Of a DNA stretch of 38,324 nt, positions 30,920-38,324 are shown one piece after another. Every line of letters begins with the position of its first letter. Positions within the stretch are counted from its first letter, which is position 1. A program made the translations under genes and the position numbers. The notes under the pieces were generated by a model, which was not told the DNA's origin, did not search any database, and was given only the letters and a program-made list of their open reading frames with translations. This stretch comes from Candidatus Brocadiaceae bacterium. GTDB lineage: Bacteria; Planctomycetota; Brocadiia; SM23-32. The stretch lies in the NCBI GenBank assembly GCA_003551785.1, contig PUNP01000900.1, positions 1 to 38,324 of the forward strand. Direction: 5' to 3'.

Positions 30920-32269
30920 TCACCTGCGCCCATCCTTAATTACCCGTACGCGCAGCGGGTTCCTCAAAAGTTTTGTGAGGCGCTCAAGTTCCTCAAAGCG
31001 ACTCTGATCCCCACCGTCAGCTTCAACCGGGAAGGTAAGGAAGACCGAATTTTCAGTGAAAACTGATCCGGCCGGAATGATGCTGTAAGGCGCATCGTTC
31101 CACTGTCCTCCCCAGACCTGGTTGAACAGTTCGGCTCGCGATAAATACGGAAAATGCGCATGAAAATAATAATGCGCTCCTTCCCCGCCGGCATTGAAAG
31201 GAGTTTCGGCGTTATATACGGTTCTACCCAGCGTAACGGCTCCGATACCGCATCCGGCCTCATCGTGAAAAAAACCGATAAACGGAATATCGGCTGGCAG
31301 AATATCATACTGCACATCCTGGAAATCATCACGGTTATCGGGATCTTCCGGGTCAAAAACCCGCAAAGTGTTCGTCTTATTATCGTGATCGATGTAGATG
31401 CCGTGTGTGAAAAGGCCACGTGCGAAAACCAGCTCGTTATTCCGCATAAGAGCGGCAATGGAAGTGTTTTCCCTGAACCGGAGACTCGAAGACTGAATGA
31501 TATACGGAGCACCGGCAAAAACAGTATATGTCACGGATGCCTCTAAATTTTCCATGCCCGGCATTAAGCCGGTACGGACCAGGCGCCAGGCAATCGGACC
31601 GGAGTACTCTTCATATGTCGGAGCCCGTTCCTCATCCGTAACGTCCCAATCCCTGACACTGTTGAATGTTCTTCTCTCTCCGGGATTACGGAGCCTTACA
31701 TCGGGATTATAGTGTATCGGATCATCACCCCGAAAATCAATCAGTCGATCCGTATCGGCGCGATTGTAGCTGAAAAGCTGTCCGGAAGTCTCAAAAAAAT
31801 CAAAGCGTACCGTTCCCGTATCCACACCGACGGCGAAGTGCTCACCTTGCAGTACCTCAAGTGCCTGCTCCGGCTCAGTTTTCCGGCGACCCTCTGCATC
31901 TTCGCCGAAATAAAGGCGGAAACGAAGGGTATCATGGGCATCTATATCTGTGAGGAAAGCAATGTCGACAGACTGAAGTGTACCGCGCCATGCATCTTGA
32001 GGATCGATAGCCCCTGAAATTTGGAAAGCAACCGGCTCTAACTCATCGCCCTGCACTTCGCGCTTAAGACGAAAGGTATCCGTCAACACCTCAGCCGGGA
32101 CCGCCACCCCGACCTGCACGGGCCAGTCGCCCCGATCATAGCCGGAATGTTCGGTTACTTCTATAACGGCGTAACCTGCCTCGGTCGACGATAACAGGAA
32201 GAGAAAAAAAACACCGAACATGCACAGAAATACGTAACGACAGTAAAATGCAGCATTACTTTTTTTCAT
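30920..32269 (-). CDS. Exported beta-rich protein of unknown function
   Basis: This 449-residue protein has a signal peptide (about 1-33). The body is rich in predicted beta strands (P-V-Q-V-G-V-A-V-P, L-R-F-R-L-Y-F-G, V-R-F-D-F-F-E, A-S-V-T-Y-T-V-F-A-G-A-P-Y-I-I-Q-S-S-S-L-R-F). It carries H-G-I-Y-I-D-H-D-N-K near 290 and H-Y-Y-F-H-A-H-F-P-Y-L-S near 375. The opening V-G-V-A-V-P and the aromatic/His-rich segments recall the beta-sandwich and (alpha/alpha) domains of exo-acting rhamnogalacturonan lyase-like proteins, but I could not assign it. GGAGAT precedes the ATG, with a palindromic repeat 52 bp upstream. Lying beside DUF4838 genes, it probably handles the same glycan outside the cytoplasm. 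Confidence 0.75.
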   Translation of the reverse strand: MKKSNAAFYCRYVFLCMFGVFFLFLLSSTEAGYAVIEVTEHSGYDRGDWPVQVGVAVPAEVLTDTFRLKREVQGDELEPVAFQISGAIDPQDAWRGTLQSVDIAFLTDIDAHDTLRFRLYFGEDAEGRRKTEPEQALEVLQGEHFAVGVDTGTVRFDFFETSGQLFSYNRADTDRLIDFRGDDPIHYNPDVRLRNPGERRTFNSVRDWDVTDEERAPTYEEYSGPIAWRLVRTGLMPGMENLEASVTYTVFAGAPYIIQSSSLRFRENTSIAALMRNNELVFARGLFTHGIYIDHDNKTNTLRVFDPEDPDNRDDFQDVQYDILPADIPFIGFFHDEAGCGIGAVTLGRTVYNAETPFNAGGEGAHYYFHAHFPYLSRAELFNQVWGGQWNDAPYSIIPAGSVFTENSVFLTFPVEADGGDQSRFEELERLTKLLRNPLRVRVIKDGRR

Positions 32270-32320
32270 TTTTTATCTCCATTAAAACACAAACCGGAAA
32301 AATCGGAAAATTCGTTGTTA

Positions 32321-32385
32321 GTAAGTATTCAGTAAACCCCGTTACTTCATCACCGCCGTGCCCTGTGCCGGTGGTATGATGATTC
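32321..32385 (+). repeat. Palindromic repeat family, left arm and centre
   Basis: GTAAGTATTCAGTAAACCCC and GTTACTTCATCACCGCCG, then the TGCCCTGTGC loop and CGGTGGT. The right arm is missing. It lies 52 bp upstream of the start at 32269. Confidence 0.75.
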
Positions 32386-32423
32386 AGCTTAGTTTTTTTC
32401 TGATATTAAACCAATCATGATAA

Positions 32424-32564
32424 CCACGGGGACAAGCCCCGTGGAGTCTCCTGCTGTTGACGTCATTTTTCTAATAGTCAGTCATGCAAGCCACGGGCAC
32501 AAGGCCCGTGGGGGGAGCGAATCTCAACGAAGACATCAAACCTCCACGGGGCTTGTCCCCGTGG
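32424..32564. repeat. Three related CCACGGG hairpins
   Basis: Hairpins with 8-bp stems and 5-base loops: CCACGGGG-ACAAG-CCCCGTGG at 32424-32444, CCACGGGC-ACAAG-GCCCGTGG at 32491-32511, and CCACGGGG-CTTGT-CCCCGTGG at 32544-32564. The third is the exact reverse complement of the first, so the outer two are an inverted pair. They follow the stop at 32621 and may act as a terminator or be short mobile repeats. Confidence 0.7.
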
Positions 32565-32620
32565 TACTAACGACTGACCACCAGAAAAGTATCAGCTCAT
32601 GGTCAAATAGCTCATAGCTG

Positions 32621-35008
32621 TTACTCCGCCACCGCATAGAACATCACCGGCCCCACCAGTCCGCCCGTACCCAGTTCATTGGTACCCGGCCGATAGCTGC
32701 GCACGGGAACCACGTTGGATTCGCCGTGGCGCACCGCTTCGGTCACGTCGAACTCGAAGGGGCGAAACGCCGAGCCGTAGGCGTCCAGATCAAACTCCGC
32801 ACCATCATGGTTCGCCCCGACCCACTCTCCGTTGACCCAGACCTCGGCGGTGTTGTCAACGCCGCTGAACCAGAGTTTGATCGTGCGATCCTCAAACCCC
32901 TCTGGTATATCCACCGTCTGACGGTACCAGGTCTGACCAAAATAATAGCGCATCCCCTGATTCGACCAGCTCGTATCGGTGCGGATGCTCTGCCAGCTGC
33001 CGCCCTCGCTTTCGGGCCGGTGCAGCCCGATGTATTGCCCCCATTCTTCGGGGTCCTGCTGGAACTTCCATTCATGATCAAAACCCACTATTTTTTCACC
33101 GCCTCCGGCCATCGTTTCGTAATTCGCCTCCGTTATGGGTTCAATAAAACGCCTCACCATTCTCTGGGCAAGTGCGGTGCTGAGCATCGGGTATTCATAA
33201 TCCTCCAGCAGGCTGTCGCGGACTTTGATCATCTCCTCAAAGGCGGCGTACTCCGCCTCGAACTCGAAATTGTGACGATGCGCCATAAGCTCACAGAACG
33301 CATCAAGGTAGTCAAGGGCTTTGGTCAATATCTCGATGCGCAGAGCGTATTTTTCGTTGTCGTCTTCAGCAACTGCGGCGGCTGCTTCCTCAATCAGCTC
33401 GCGCGCCTGCGAACGAACCTCCTCAGGGTAGATGTTGGGGATGTCCCATGAAGCGCCCGTATGGTGATCAGCATCGCGTATGGTCTCTTCAAGCAGCTCA
33501 TGATAAGCCCCCATCTGCTGTGAAGCCGGGCCATAGAATTTATCATAGAAATCAGCCAGCATGGCGTCCACATCCGCTTCGTGATCCCACATCAGCTTTG
33601 CCTGCACGTAGTTTGCAGGAAGGTGAGTGACCCAGGAATGGTTGGCATCGGTGCCGTAGCCGACCATATTGTATTTGTAATTCAGGGGGATTTCCACACG
33701 CAGCCGATGTACCAGCGGGAAGGGGAACTGCGGACATGCCAGGTTCCAGGTGTATCCGCGGCACCAAACCTCCTCCACGAACGGCTCCCAGGTCTTGAGC
33801 TTATAAGTATAATAATCGGACTCCGGGCAGACGGGATTGCCGGGACCATGCACGCGGCACAGGTGGATAGGAGCGACCGAGATCGCCAGGTTACCCATCG
33901 GCTCTATATCCTGAGGCGGATGCATCAGTGCACCGTATGCATAGAATCCAAAAAGCACGTCGACGTCAGGAAATTCCACCTTGATCTGCTTGCTGACCTG
34001 GTTGAAAAACCAGACGTAACGATCGGTGTAAGACTGCAGCGGAGTGCGGAACGGCGTGGTAACTTCGGGGTCCAGGTCTGTGCACATATCGCACAGACAG
34101 AACCCGCCGCCGTCATGGGGGCCAACGTTAAAGACGATACGTTCCTGAAGTTCTTCTTCACTTTTCTCCCTCAACCGGTCGAGATGATAGTCAATGACCG
34201 AACGGAGCACGAAATTCTGCTCGGGGTCGGCGGGGTCTTCGGGATTATCGTAGGAACCTGTCAGACAGACCTGCCTGGAGCCCGGCACGCCGCGTTCGCC
34301 GTCCTCGTTCATAGCCAGGTATTTGCCTTCGTATTCCGGCTGTCCGCGGAAGCGTGCCCCCCCTGTGCTGTGTCTGCCCGGCCGACCGCGTCCGTGCCCG
34401 AAACCGCGGTTCTCCCGCACCCGGAACGACCAGGTCTCGGGTCTCTGGCTGCTTCGCTGATCGCGCGTTTTAAACGACGGCACCTGGACATTGCGCTGTA
34501 TAGCGAGCGTAAGCGTGTCGGTATCCGGCAGAACCAGACCGGTCTCTCCGGGCATAAACCAGCGAACACCGAGCTGCTCCAGCAATTCATAGGCAGCAAA
34601 GCGCGTACCTATGGGCGACAGCCCTCGCAGTTGTATCTCCGCTTCGCTCACGTCAAGCACGAAAGAGTCTTTCATGTAGTGCTTATCTGAGGGAATCGCC
34701 TCTTCCAGTTCCGCCCCGGCGGCGGCCCCGATACGTATAGGAAGACGTCCATCCAAATCATCGCCTTCATCTATCATCGGGATATCGGCTCCTGTTATAC
34801 GACTGAGGTGATAGCGAATTTCTTCCGCGGCTATTTCCTCCTGCTCATCCGGCTCATCCGGCAGCACTATGATCACCATCGGTTCACCATCCCCGACAAG
34901 TGTCACATCCCCGAAAGCACACACACTCAAAAATGCCAGGGTAAGAAAAAGCACAAAAAAGTCCGACATGATACGACACCTGCTTATAGCGTCAATCAAA
35001 AAACTCAT
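32621..35008 (-). CDS. Exported DUF4838 protein, class 1
   Basis: This 795-residue protein has a signal peptide (about 1-33, C-A-F-G) and a GH67-N-like domain (I-A-A-E-E-I-R-Y-H-L, L-L-E-Q-L-G-V-R-W-F-M-P-G). The core has VGPHDGGGFCLCDMC with Cys304, Cys306 and Cys309, and CRVHGPGNPVC at 384-394. The C-terminal GH2-type jelly-roll (W-Y-R-Q-T, K-L-W-F-S-G-V-D, E-V-W-V-N-G-E-W-V-G) is almost the same as in the partial gene at 37996-38324, while its N-terminal half is more diverged than in other class 1 members. AGGAGA precedes the ATG. It lies downstream of a class 2 gene and upstream of the unknown exported protein. Confidence 0.92.
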   Translation of the reverse strand: MSFLIDAISRCRIMSDFFVLFLTLAFLSVCAFGDVTLVGDGEPMVIIVLPDEPDEQEEIAAEEIRYHLSRITGADIPMIDEGDDLDGRLPIRIGAAAGAELEEAIPSDKHYMKDSFVLDVSEAEIQLRGLSPIGTRFAAYELLEQLGVRWFMPGETGLVLPDTDTLTLAIQRNVQVPSFKTRDQRSSQRPETWSFRVRENRGFGHGRGRPGRHSTGGARFRGQPEYEGKYLAMNEDGERGVPGSRQVCLTGSYDNPEDPADPEQNFVLRSVIDYHLDRLREKSEEELQERIVFNVGPHDGGGFCLCDMCTDLDPEVTTPFRTPLQSYTDRYVWFFNQVSKQIKVEFPDVDVLFGFYAYGALMHPPQDIEPMGNLAISVAPIHLCRVHGPGNPVCPESDYYTYKLKTWEPFVEEVWCRGYTWNLACPQFPFPLVHRLRVEIPLNYKYNMVGYGTDANHSWVTHLPANYVQAKLMWDHEADVDAMLADFYDKFYGPASQQMGAYHELLEETIRDADHHTGASWDIPNIYPEEVRSQARELIEEAAAAVAEDDNEKYALRIEILTKALDYLDAFCELMAHRHNFEFEAEYAAFEEMIKVRDSLLEDYEYPMLSTALAQRMVRRFIEPITEANYETMAGGGEKIVGFDHEWKFQQDPEEWGQYIGLHRPESEGGSWQSIRTDTSWSNQGMRYYFGQTWYRQTVDIPEGFEDRTIKLWFSGVDNTAEVWVNGEWVGANHDGAEFDLDAYGSAFRPFEFDVTEAVRHGESNVVPVRSYRPGTNELGTGGLVGPVMFYAVAE

Positions 35009-35401
35009 AAGCTATCTCCTGTGATAATTCAAAAGTATCCAAATGGACAACCGCCTTCCAAAATGTAAAAACGTTAAAATGCAAGCGATCACGCCCAATG
35101 AGAGCGATTTTAAATTATTCCCCATCCTGGTGGTTTGGCCGAAAAGGTGCAAAATGAGAAATATAGTAACACAAGATGCCTTCCATAGTATAGCACGCAT
35201 CCCTGCGTGCGCCCTGGACAGGCAAGATGCCTGTCATACATTCCGCCTGCACCTTTCCGGCCACGCTCCTAGTTGGAATGGACCACTATATTATCCGCAA
35301 GGATGTAGGAGAGCCACTCATCAACCCCGCACCGTATCCCGATGATAACTGCGTTATATTATTATAAGGCATTTTTTCGTATTCTGAAAGTTCTATTGAT
35401 A
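35009..35401. other. Intergenic region with inverted repeats
   Basis: No gene was found. It contains an inverted repeat bounding 35136-35263 and, within it, two perfect short hairpins (35193-35210 and 35217-35235). Confidence 0.55.
35136..35263. repeat. 128-bp inverted-repeat element, MITE-like
   Basis: TTGGCCGAAAAGGTGCA near 35135-35151 and TGCACCTTTCCGGCCA at 35248-35263 are imperfect inverted repeats (about 14 of 16). Inside are two hairpins, GCACGCA-TCCC-TGCGTGC (35193-35210) and GACAGGCA-AGA-TGCCTGTC (35217-35235). No flanking duplication was found. Confidence 0.45.
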
Positions 35402-37921
35402 TTACTGCTCGCCGTCCGCTTCCACAACTTCGCGCGGCAGAAGCAGTTTCTGCGGCGTCCGCGCAAGATAGGGCGGCACCGTCATAAGCTCCAGCACCCC
35501 CGTTCTTCGCCATGTCCTGGCGCGCCAGACGCGCCCGTCCTGACCTTCCGGCACTTCTGCGCTGAACATGCCCCGGCTAACATTGTCCTCGAAGGAGAAT
35601 ACTAGCTCACCGTCACCATCATACAGCCCGCGGTACCCGCTGTCCACGTATCCACCCACAACTTCAGTGCCTTTCGGAACGTAAAAATACAGGTCAAGTC
35701 CAACCTGGGGACGGAATCCGCTTTTGAGCGAAACCGGCATGCCGTCAGGAAACTCAACATGAAAACGCGCGCCGTGATGTGTCATGTGCAGGGCATGAAG
35801 CCCGCTGTGAGGCGAGCTGAGCGTAACGTCATGCACTTCCTGATCCGGCGGCACCTCGTCGCTGTAGTCGACGGAGTCCAGATCCTCCGGCTCTTCGGGG
35901 CTGAACAGTGTTATCTCCACGTTACCCCTGTCCTGGTACGTGTCCCCTCCCCGGACGCGAATGGTGAACTCGCCGGGTTCATCCAGCCATATAAGGAACT
36001 CGCGCTGTCCCCTGTGACGGTTGCCGTGCCCATAGCTAAGCGGTTCCAGTTCGGGCAGATCAAGCCGCTGCGCCGCCGGTATAAGATCGTCGCTGAAGGC
36101 CAGGGGGCTGAAATCCAACCGCTCGTTTCGGGCAACGCCCTCCTCCAGAATCCGGTCGATCTGTTCGCTGGTATAGGGGTTGGGGTTATCACGCATCTCT
36201 CTTATCTTTTCACCGTCGTATCGGCTCACGCCGCGCGGTGAGGCCCTCCGGCCGTGGATACGCCCGGCCTGCGTCATATAGCGCTCGCCCATATCGTAGC
36301 TGTGCTGAATCCACTGTTTGTAAAGTTCCTGGCGCTCATTGCCCGATACGTTCATCATCTGATGGTAAAGCTCGGCATGTCTCGTGTACAGAACCATGTC
36401 CCGGAGTCTCTCTGTCACCCCGGGATCGTCAGTCAGTTCCCTCGCTTCCGAAATGGCCCCGTACATGCGCGCAAGCAGGTCCTCACTGAGCAGGGGCCCC
36501 TGGTCATCATCCTCAAAAGGATGTATGGCTTCGTAGAAGTCCCTCATCGGCACTTTGGCGTCGCCGAAAGCCTTATCCAAAAAATCATTGAAAAGCTCAT
36601 CGACGCGTTCCGCTTCGCTCACGTCCCAGTGAAAGCGACTCAAAAGGTAGAGTCCCAGCCCCTGTGAACCCCATGCGCCCGATATGTTTATGCTGTTGAA
36701 CCGTGCTCCGGCGTCATGGAACATCGGAACGCTGTCGCGCAGGTAATTTATACGGGCAGCGCGTCCCGCACCGGGCAGCATGTTCGAGCTGTAATAATGC
36801 TCGCGAATACCCATCATCCCGGCGCGCGGCGCCCATGCATCCATCAGCTCTTCAAAGCTGTATCCCCCGCGTATGAATCGGGTCGAGGCGCTGACTATAA
36901 TTCTGGGATGCAGCTTCACACCCTCCGAAGGAGGGGGAGAATGACGGCCGTAGGCATATATCCCAACATACTTATTACCGTAGTCGAGCTCGTTGATTGC
37001 TTCGGCCACTTCATTGGCAAGATACACGACCCGATCCGTCACGGTGCCCATTTCTTCGCATTCCTCACACTCACACCACCCGCCGCCGTCACTGGGGTCC
37101 ATCGAGATGCTGTCGGTATCGGGGTCCGTGCGGTTGATGGCATCTCCCACCACCAGCTCGCGCAGCCCTTCGTTGGAGACACAGAATTTACTCCCGCCGC
37201 GTTCGCCATCCCGCAGCGCCAGAAATTCAGGGTTTTCGTCGAACGCCTCACGGTTCCGACTGATTATACCGCCGTAGGAGTGTCCGGTATTGAGATTAAA
37301 ACCACTTCCGGCCCGGTTCCGCTCCTGCCAACGATCGAGCATCTGTCGCGTACCGAACCTGTGACTGCCGTGCCAGAACCTGCGACCGTGAAAATCCGGG
37401 TACTGGAACTCGTCCACCTCGATCCGCAGGCTCTCGCGTTCGGGGATGACCTGCCAGGTGTCGGTCGGGAAAAAATGACGGTAGCCGAAACGGTGGAGCA
37501 GGTCCCAGACGGCGTGCGAGACGGCTCTTTCGGTCGCTCCGACCAGCAGCAGACCGGCTTCGCCGCTGCGGATCACGTATTCCTCGCGGCGGAAGGGATC
37601 GCCCGGATCGAATTTCGCCTCCAGCCCCAGTTCGGGTAAATCTTTAGCGGTGCCGAGTGCGATCCCAGCGGAACCGTCGCCGCGCTCGATTTCGAAGGCG
37701 GCGCCGCTTATTTTCTCCAGGTACCAGGCGAGTTCTTCGGCAAGCTCCTCAGTTCGCTCTGAGGCATCTTCGCTGATCACGATCGGCAACAAAGCCTCGC
37801 CGTCTTCGCTCAGAACAGTTTCTGCAAAAGCATCGGCAACCATGACCGTGGAGAAAAAGAAAAGCGCCAAAGCAGCCGGCAGTACACTCGAAGTGCTGAA
37901 TACTTTTTTAAAAACTCTCAC
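35402..37921 (-). CDS. Exported DUF4838 protein, class 2
   Basis: This 839-residue protein starts at a GTG (37921) with GGAGGG 9 bases upstream, unlike the ATG of its paralogues. It has a signal peptide (about 1-33, A-F-A) and a GH67-N-like domain (L-A-E-E-L-A-W-Y-L, W-D-L-L-H-R-F-G-Y-R-H-F-F-P). The core has NPEFLALRDGERGGSKFC and SMDPSDGGGWCECEEC with Cys283, Cys285 and Cys288. The beta-rich class 2 C-terminus ends V-P-P-Y-L-A-R-T-P-Q-K-L-L-L-P-R-E. It is shorter and more diverged than the two other class 2 proteins. It lies 74 bases after a class 1 gene, and a third class 1 gene follows downstream. Confidence 0.91.
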   Translation of the reverse strand: MRVFKKVFSTSSVLPAALALFFFSTVMVADAFAETVLSEDGEALLPIVISEDASERTEELAEELAWYLEKISGAAFEIERGDGSAGIALGTAKDLPELGLEAKFDPGDPFRREEYVIRSGEAGLLLVGATERAVSHAVWDLLHRFGYRHFFPTDTWQVIPERESLRIEVDEFQYPDFHGRRFWHGSHRFGTRQMLDRWQERNRAGSGFNLNTGHSYGGIISRNREAFDENPEFLALRDGERGGSKFCVSNEGLRELVVGDAINRTDPDTDSISMDPSDGGGWCECEECEEMGTVTDRVVYLANEVAEAINELDYGNKYVGIYAYGRHSPPPSEGVKLHPRIIVSASTRFIRGGYSFEELMDAWAPRAGMMGIREHYYSSNMLPGAGRAARINYLRDSVPMFHDAGARFNSINISGAWGSQGLGLYLLSRFHWDVSEAERVDELFNDFLDKAFGDAKVPMRDFYEAIHPFEDDDQGPLLSEDLLARMYGAISEARELTDDPGVTERLRDMVLYTRHAELYHQMMNVSGNERQELYKQWIQHSYDMGERYMTQAGRIHGRRASPRGVSRYDGEKIREMRDNPNPYTSEQIDRILEEGVARNERLDFSPLAFSDDLIPAAQRLDLPELEPLSYGHGNRHRGQREFLIWLDEPGEFTIRVRGGDTYQDRGNVEITLFSPEEPEDLDSVDYSDEVPPDQEVHDVTLSSPHSGLHALHMTHHGARFHVEFPDGMPVSLKSGFRPQVGLDLYFYVPKGTEVVGGYVDSGYRGLYDGDGELVFSFEDNVSRGMFSAEVPEGQDGRVWRARTWRRTGVLELMTVPPYLARTPQKLLLPREVVEADGEQ

Positions 37922-37995
37922 AACTGAAAACCCTCCAATACGGATTACCAGTAAAACAGAATATCCTCAGTGCTGCGTCTAAGCTCATCCGGCAG

Positions 37996-38324
37996 CTAAT
38001 CCCCATGCGCATAGAACATGACCGGCCCCACAAGGCCGCCCGTGCCCAGTTCGTTGGTTCCTGTGCGGTAGCTGCGCACCGTGACGACATTCTCTTCGCC
38101 ATGGCGCAGAACGTCACTCACGTCGAACTCAAAGGGACGAAAAGCCGAACCGTAGGCGTCCAGATCAAATTCCGCACCGTCGTGATTCGCCCCGACCCAT
38201 TCCCCGTTCACCCAGACCTCGGCGGTGTTGTCAACGCCGCTGAACCATATCTTAATTGTGCGGCCTTCATAGCCTTCAGGCACATGGACACTCTGACGGT
38301 ACCAGCTCTGGCCGAAGTAGTAGC
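37996..38324 (-). CDS. DUF4838 class 1 protein, C-terminal part (cut by window edge)
   Basis: The last ~108 residues of a class 1 protein are visible and the frame is open to the window end. They make up most of the GH2-type jelly-roll: Y-Y-F-G-Q-S-W-Y-R-Q-S, I-K-I-W-F-S-G-V-D-N-T-A-E-V-W-V-N-G, F-R-P-F-E-F-D-V-S-D-V and G-L-V-G-P-V-M-F-Y-A. It is nearly the same as the end of the protein at 32621-35008. The rest lies upstream of this window. It directly precedes the class 2 gene 35402-37921, so the two are likely cotranscribed. Confidence 0.88.
   Translation of the reverse strand, partial: YYFGQSWYRQSVHVPEGYEGRTIKIWFSGVDNTAEVWVNGEWVGANHDGAEFDLDAYGSAFRPFEFDVSDVLRHGEENVVTVRSYRTGTNELGTGGLVGPVMFYAHGD

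Larger units (their letters stand above)
32270..32620. other. Intergenic region with palindromic repeat and three CCACGGG hairpins
   Basis: No gene was found. It holds a palindromic-family copy near the downstream gene (32321-32385) and three related hairpins (32424-32564) near the 3' end of the DUF4838 gene. Confidence 0.6.

Noticed and set aside
32424..32564. CRISPR-like array of CCACGGG repeats
   Set aside because: Only three units, of unequal spacing, one inverted, and no cas genes in the window.

Overview
This window reads like part of a carbohydrate-degradation island from a bacterium of the PVC group (Kiritimatiellota or Lentisphaerota-like; Planctomycetota less likely). That is an inference from gene content: a large expansion of exported DUF4838 proteins, a formylglycine-type sulfatase, an Asp-box sialidase-like protein, a GH32-like propeller with the FVDDFLIE motif, a beta-helix protein, a URO-D family protein, and many GC-rich intergenic hairpins. 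No rRNA, tRNA, CRISPR array or SusC/SusD pair was seen. Every complete gene except one lies on the minus strand.

Layout by increasing coordinate. 1-668: the end of an IS1182-like insertion sequence (transposase start at 73, terminal repeat at 194-208) abuts a broken vapC-like toxin with an intact antitoxin upstream. 1220-5102: a sulfatase and a DUF4838 protein in a tight operon. 5233-7402: an A/T-rich URO-D gene next to a DUF4838 pseudogene that is frameshifted and cut in half. 7494-12865: two intact DUF4838 genes. 13006-14589: a secreted beta-helix protein. 14590-15130: a non-coding stretch with a perfect long inverted repeat and a 109-bp MITE carrying the same ends as the IS at the left edge. 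15131-21373: DUF4838, GH20-like protein, DUF4838. 21404-25493: DUF35 Zn-ribbon protein, thiolase-like protein and ADP-forming acyl-CoA synthetase. 25910-29004: GH32-like protein, sialidase-like protein and an FCD-only GntR remnant, divergent from the only plus-strand gene, a ROK-family regulator (29587-30795). 30920-38324: an exported protein of unknown family and three more DUF4838 genes, the last cut by the window edge.

The main feature is nine DUF4838 genes or gene pieces in 38 kb. They fall into two architectures. Class 1 (about 780-795 aa) has a signal peptide, a GH67-N-like domain, the DUF4838 core and a C-terminal GH2-type jelly-roll. Class 2 (about 840-880 aa) has a signal peptide, the same N-terminal half and a different beta-rich C-terminus. 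All carry a C-x-C-x-x-C motif after an acidic D-G turn. Class 1 and class 2 genes sit next to each other repeatedly. With the sulfatase, beta-helix, GH20-like, GH32-like and sialidase-like proteins, the likely role is breakdown of a complex, probably sulfated and uronate- or amino-sugar-containing glycan. The acyl-CoA genes may process a short-chain acid. The substrate cannot be read from the sequence.

The non-coding DNA is also unusual. A palindromic repeat family recurs at least six times, each copy in the same orientation and upstream of a minus-strand gene; one copy is flanked by an 8-bp direct repeat. Several other MITE-like inverted repeats are present, so the locus appears to have grown and been reshuffled by duplication and small mobile elements.
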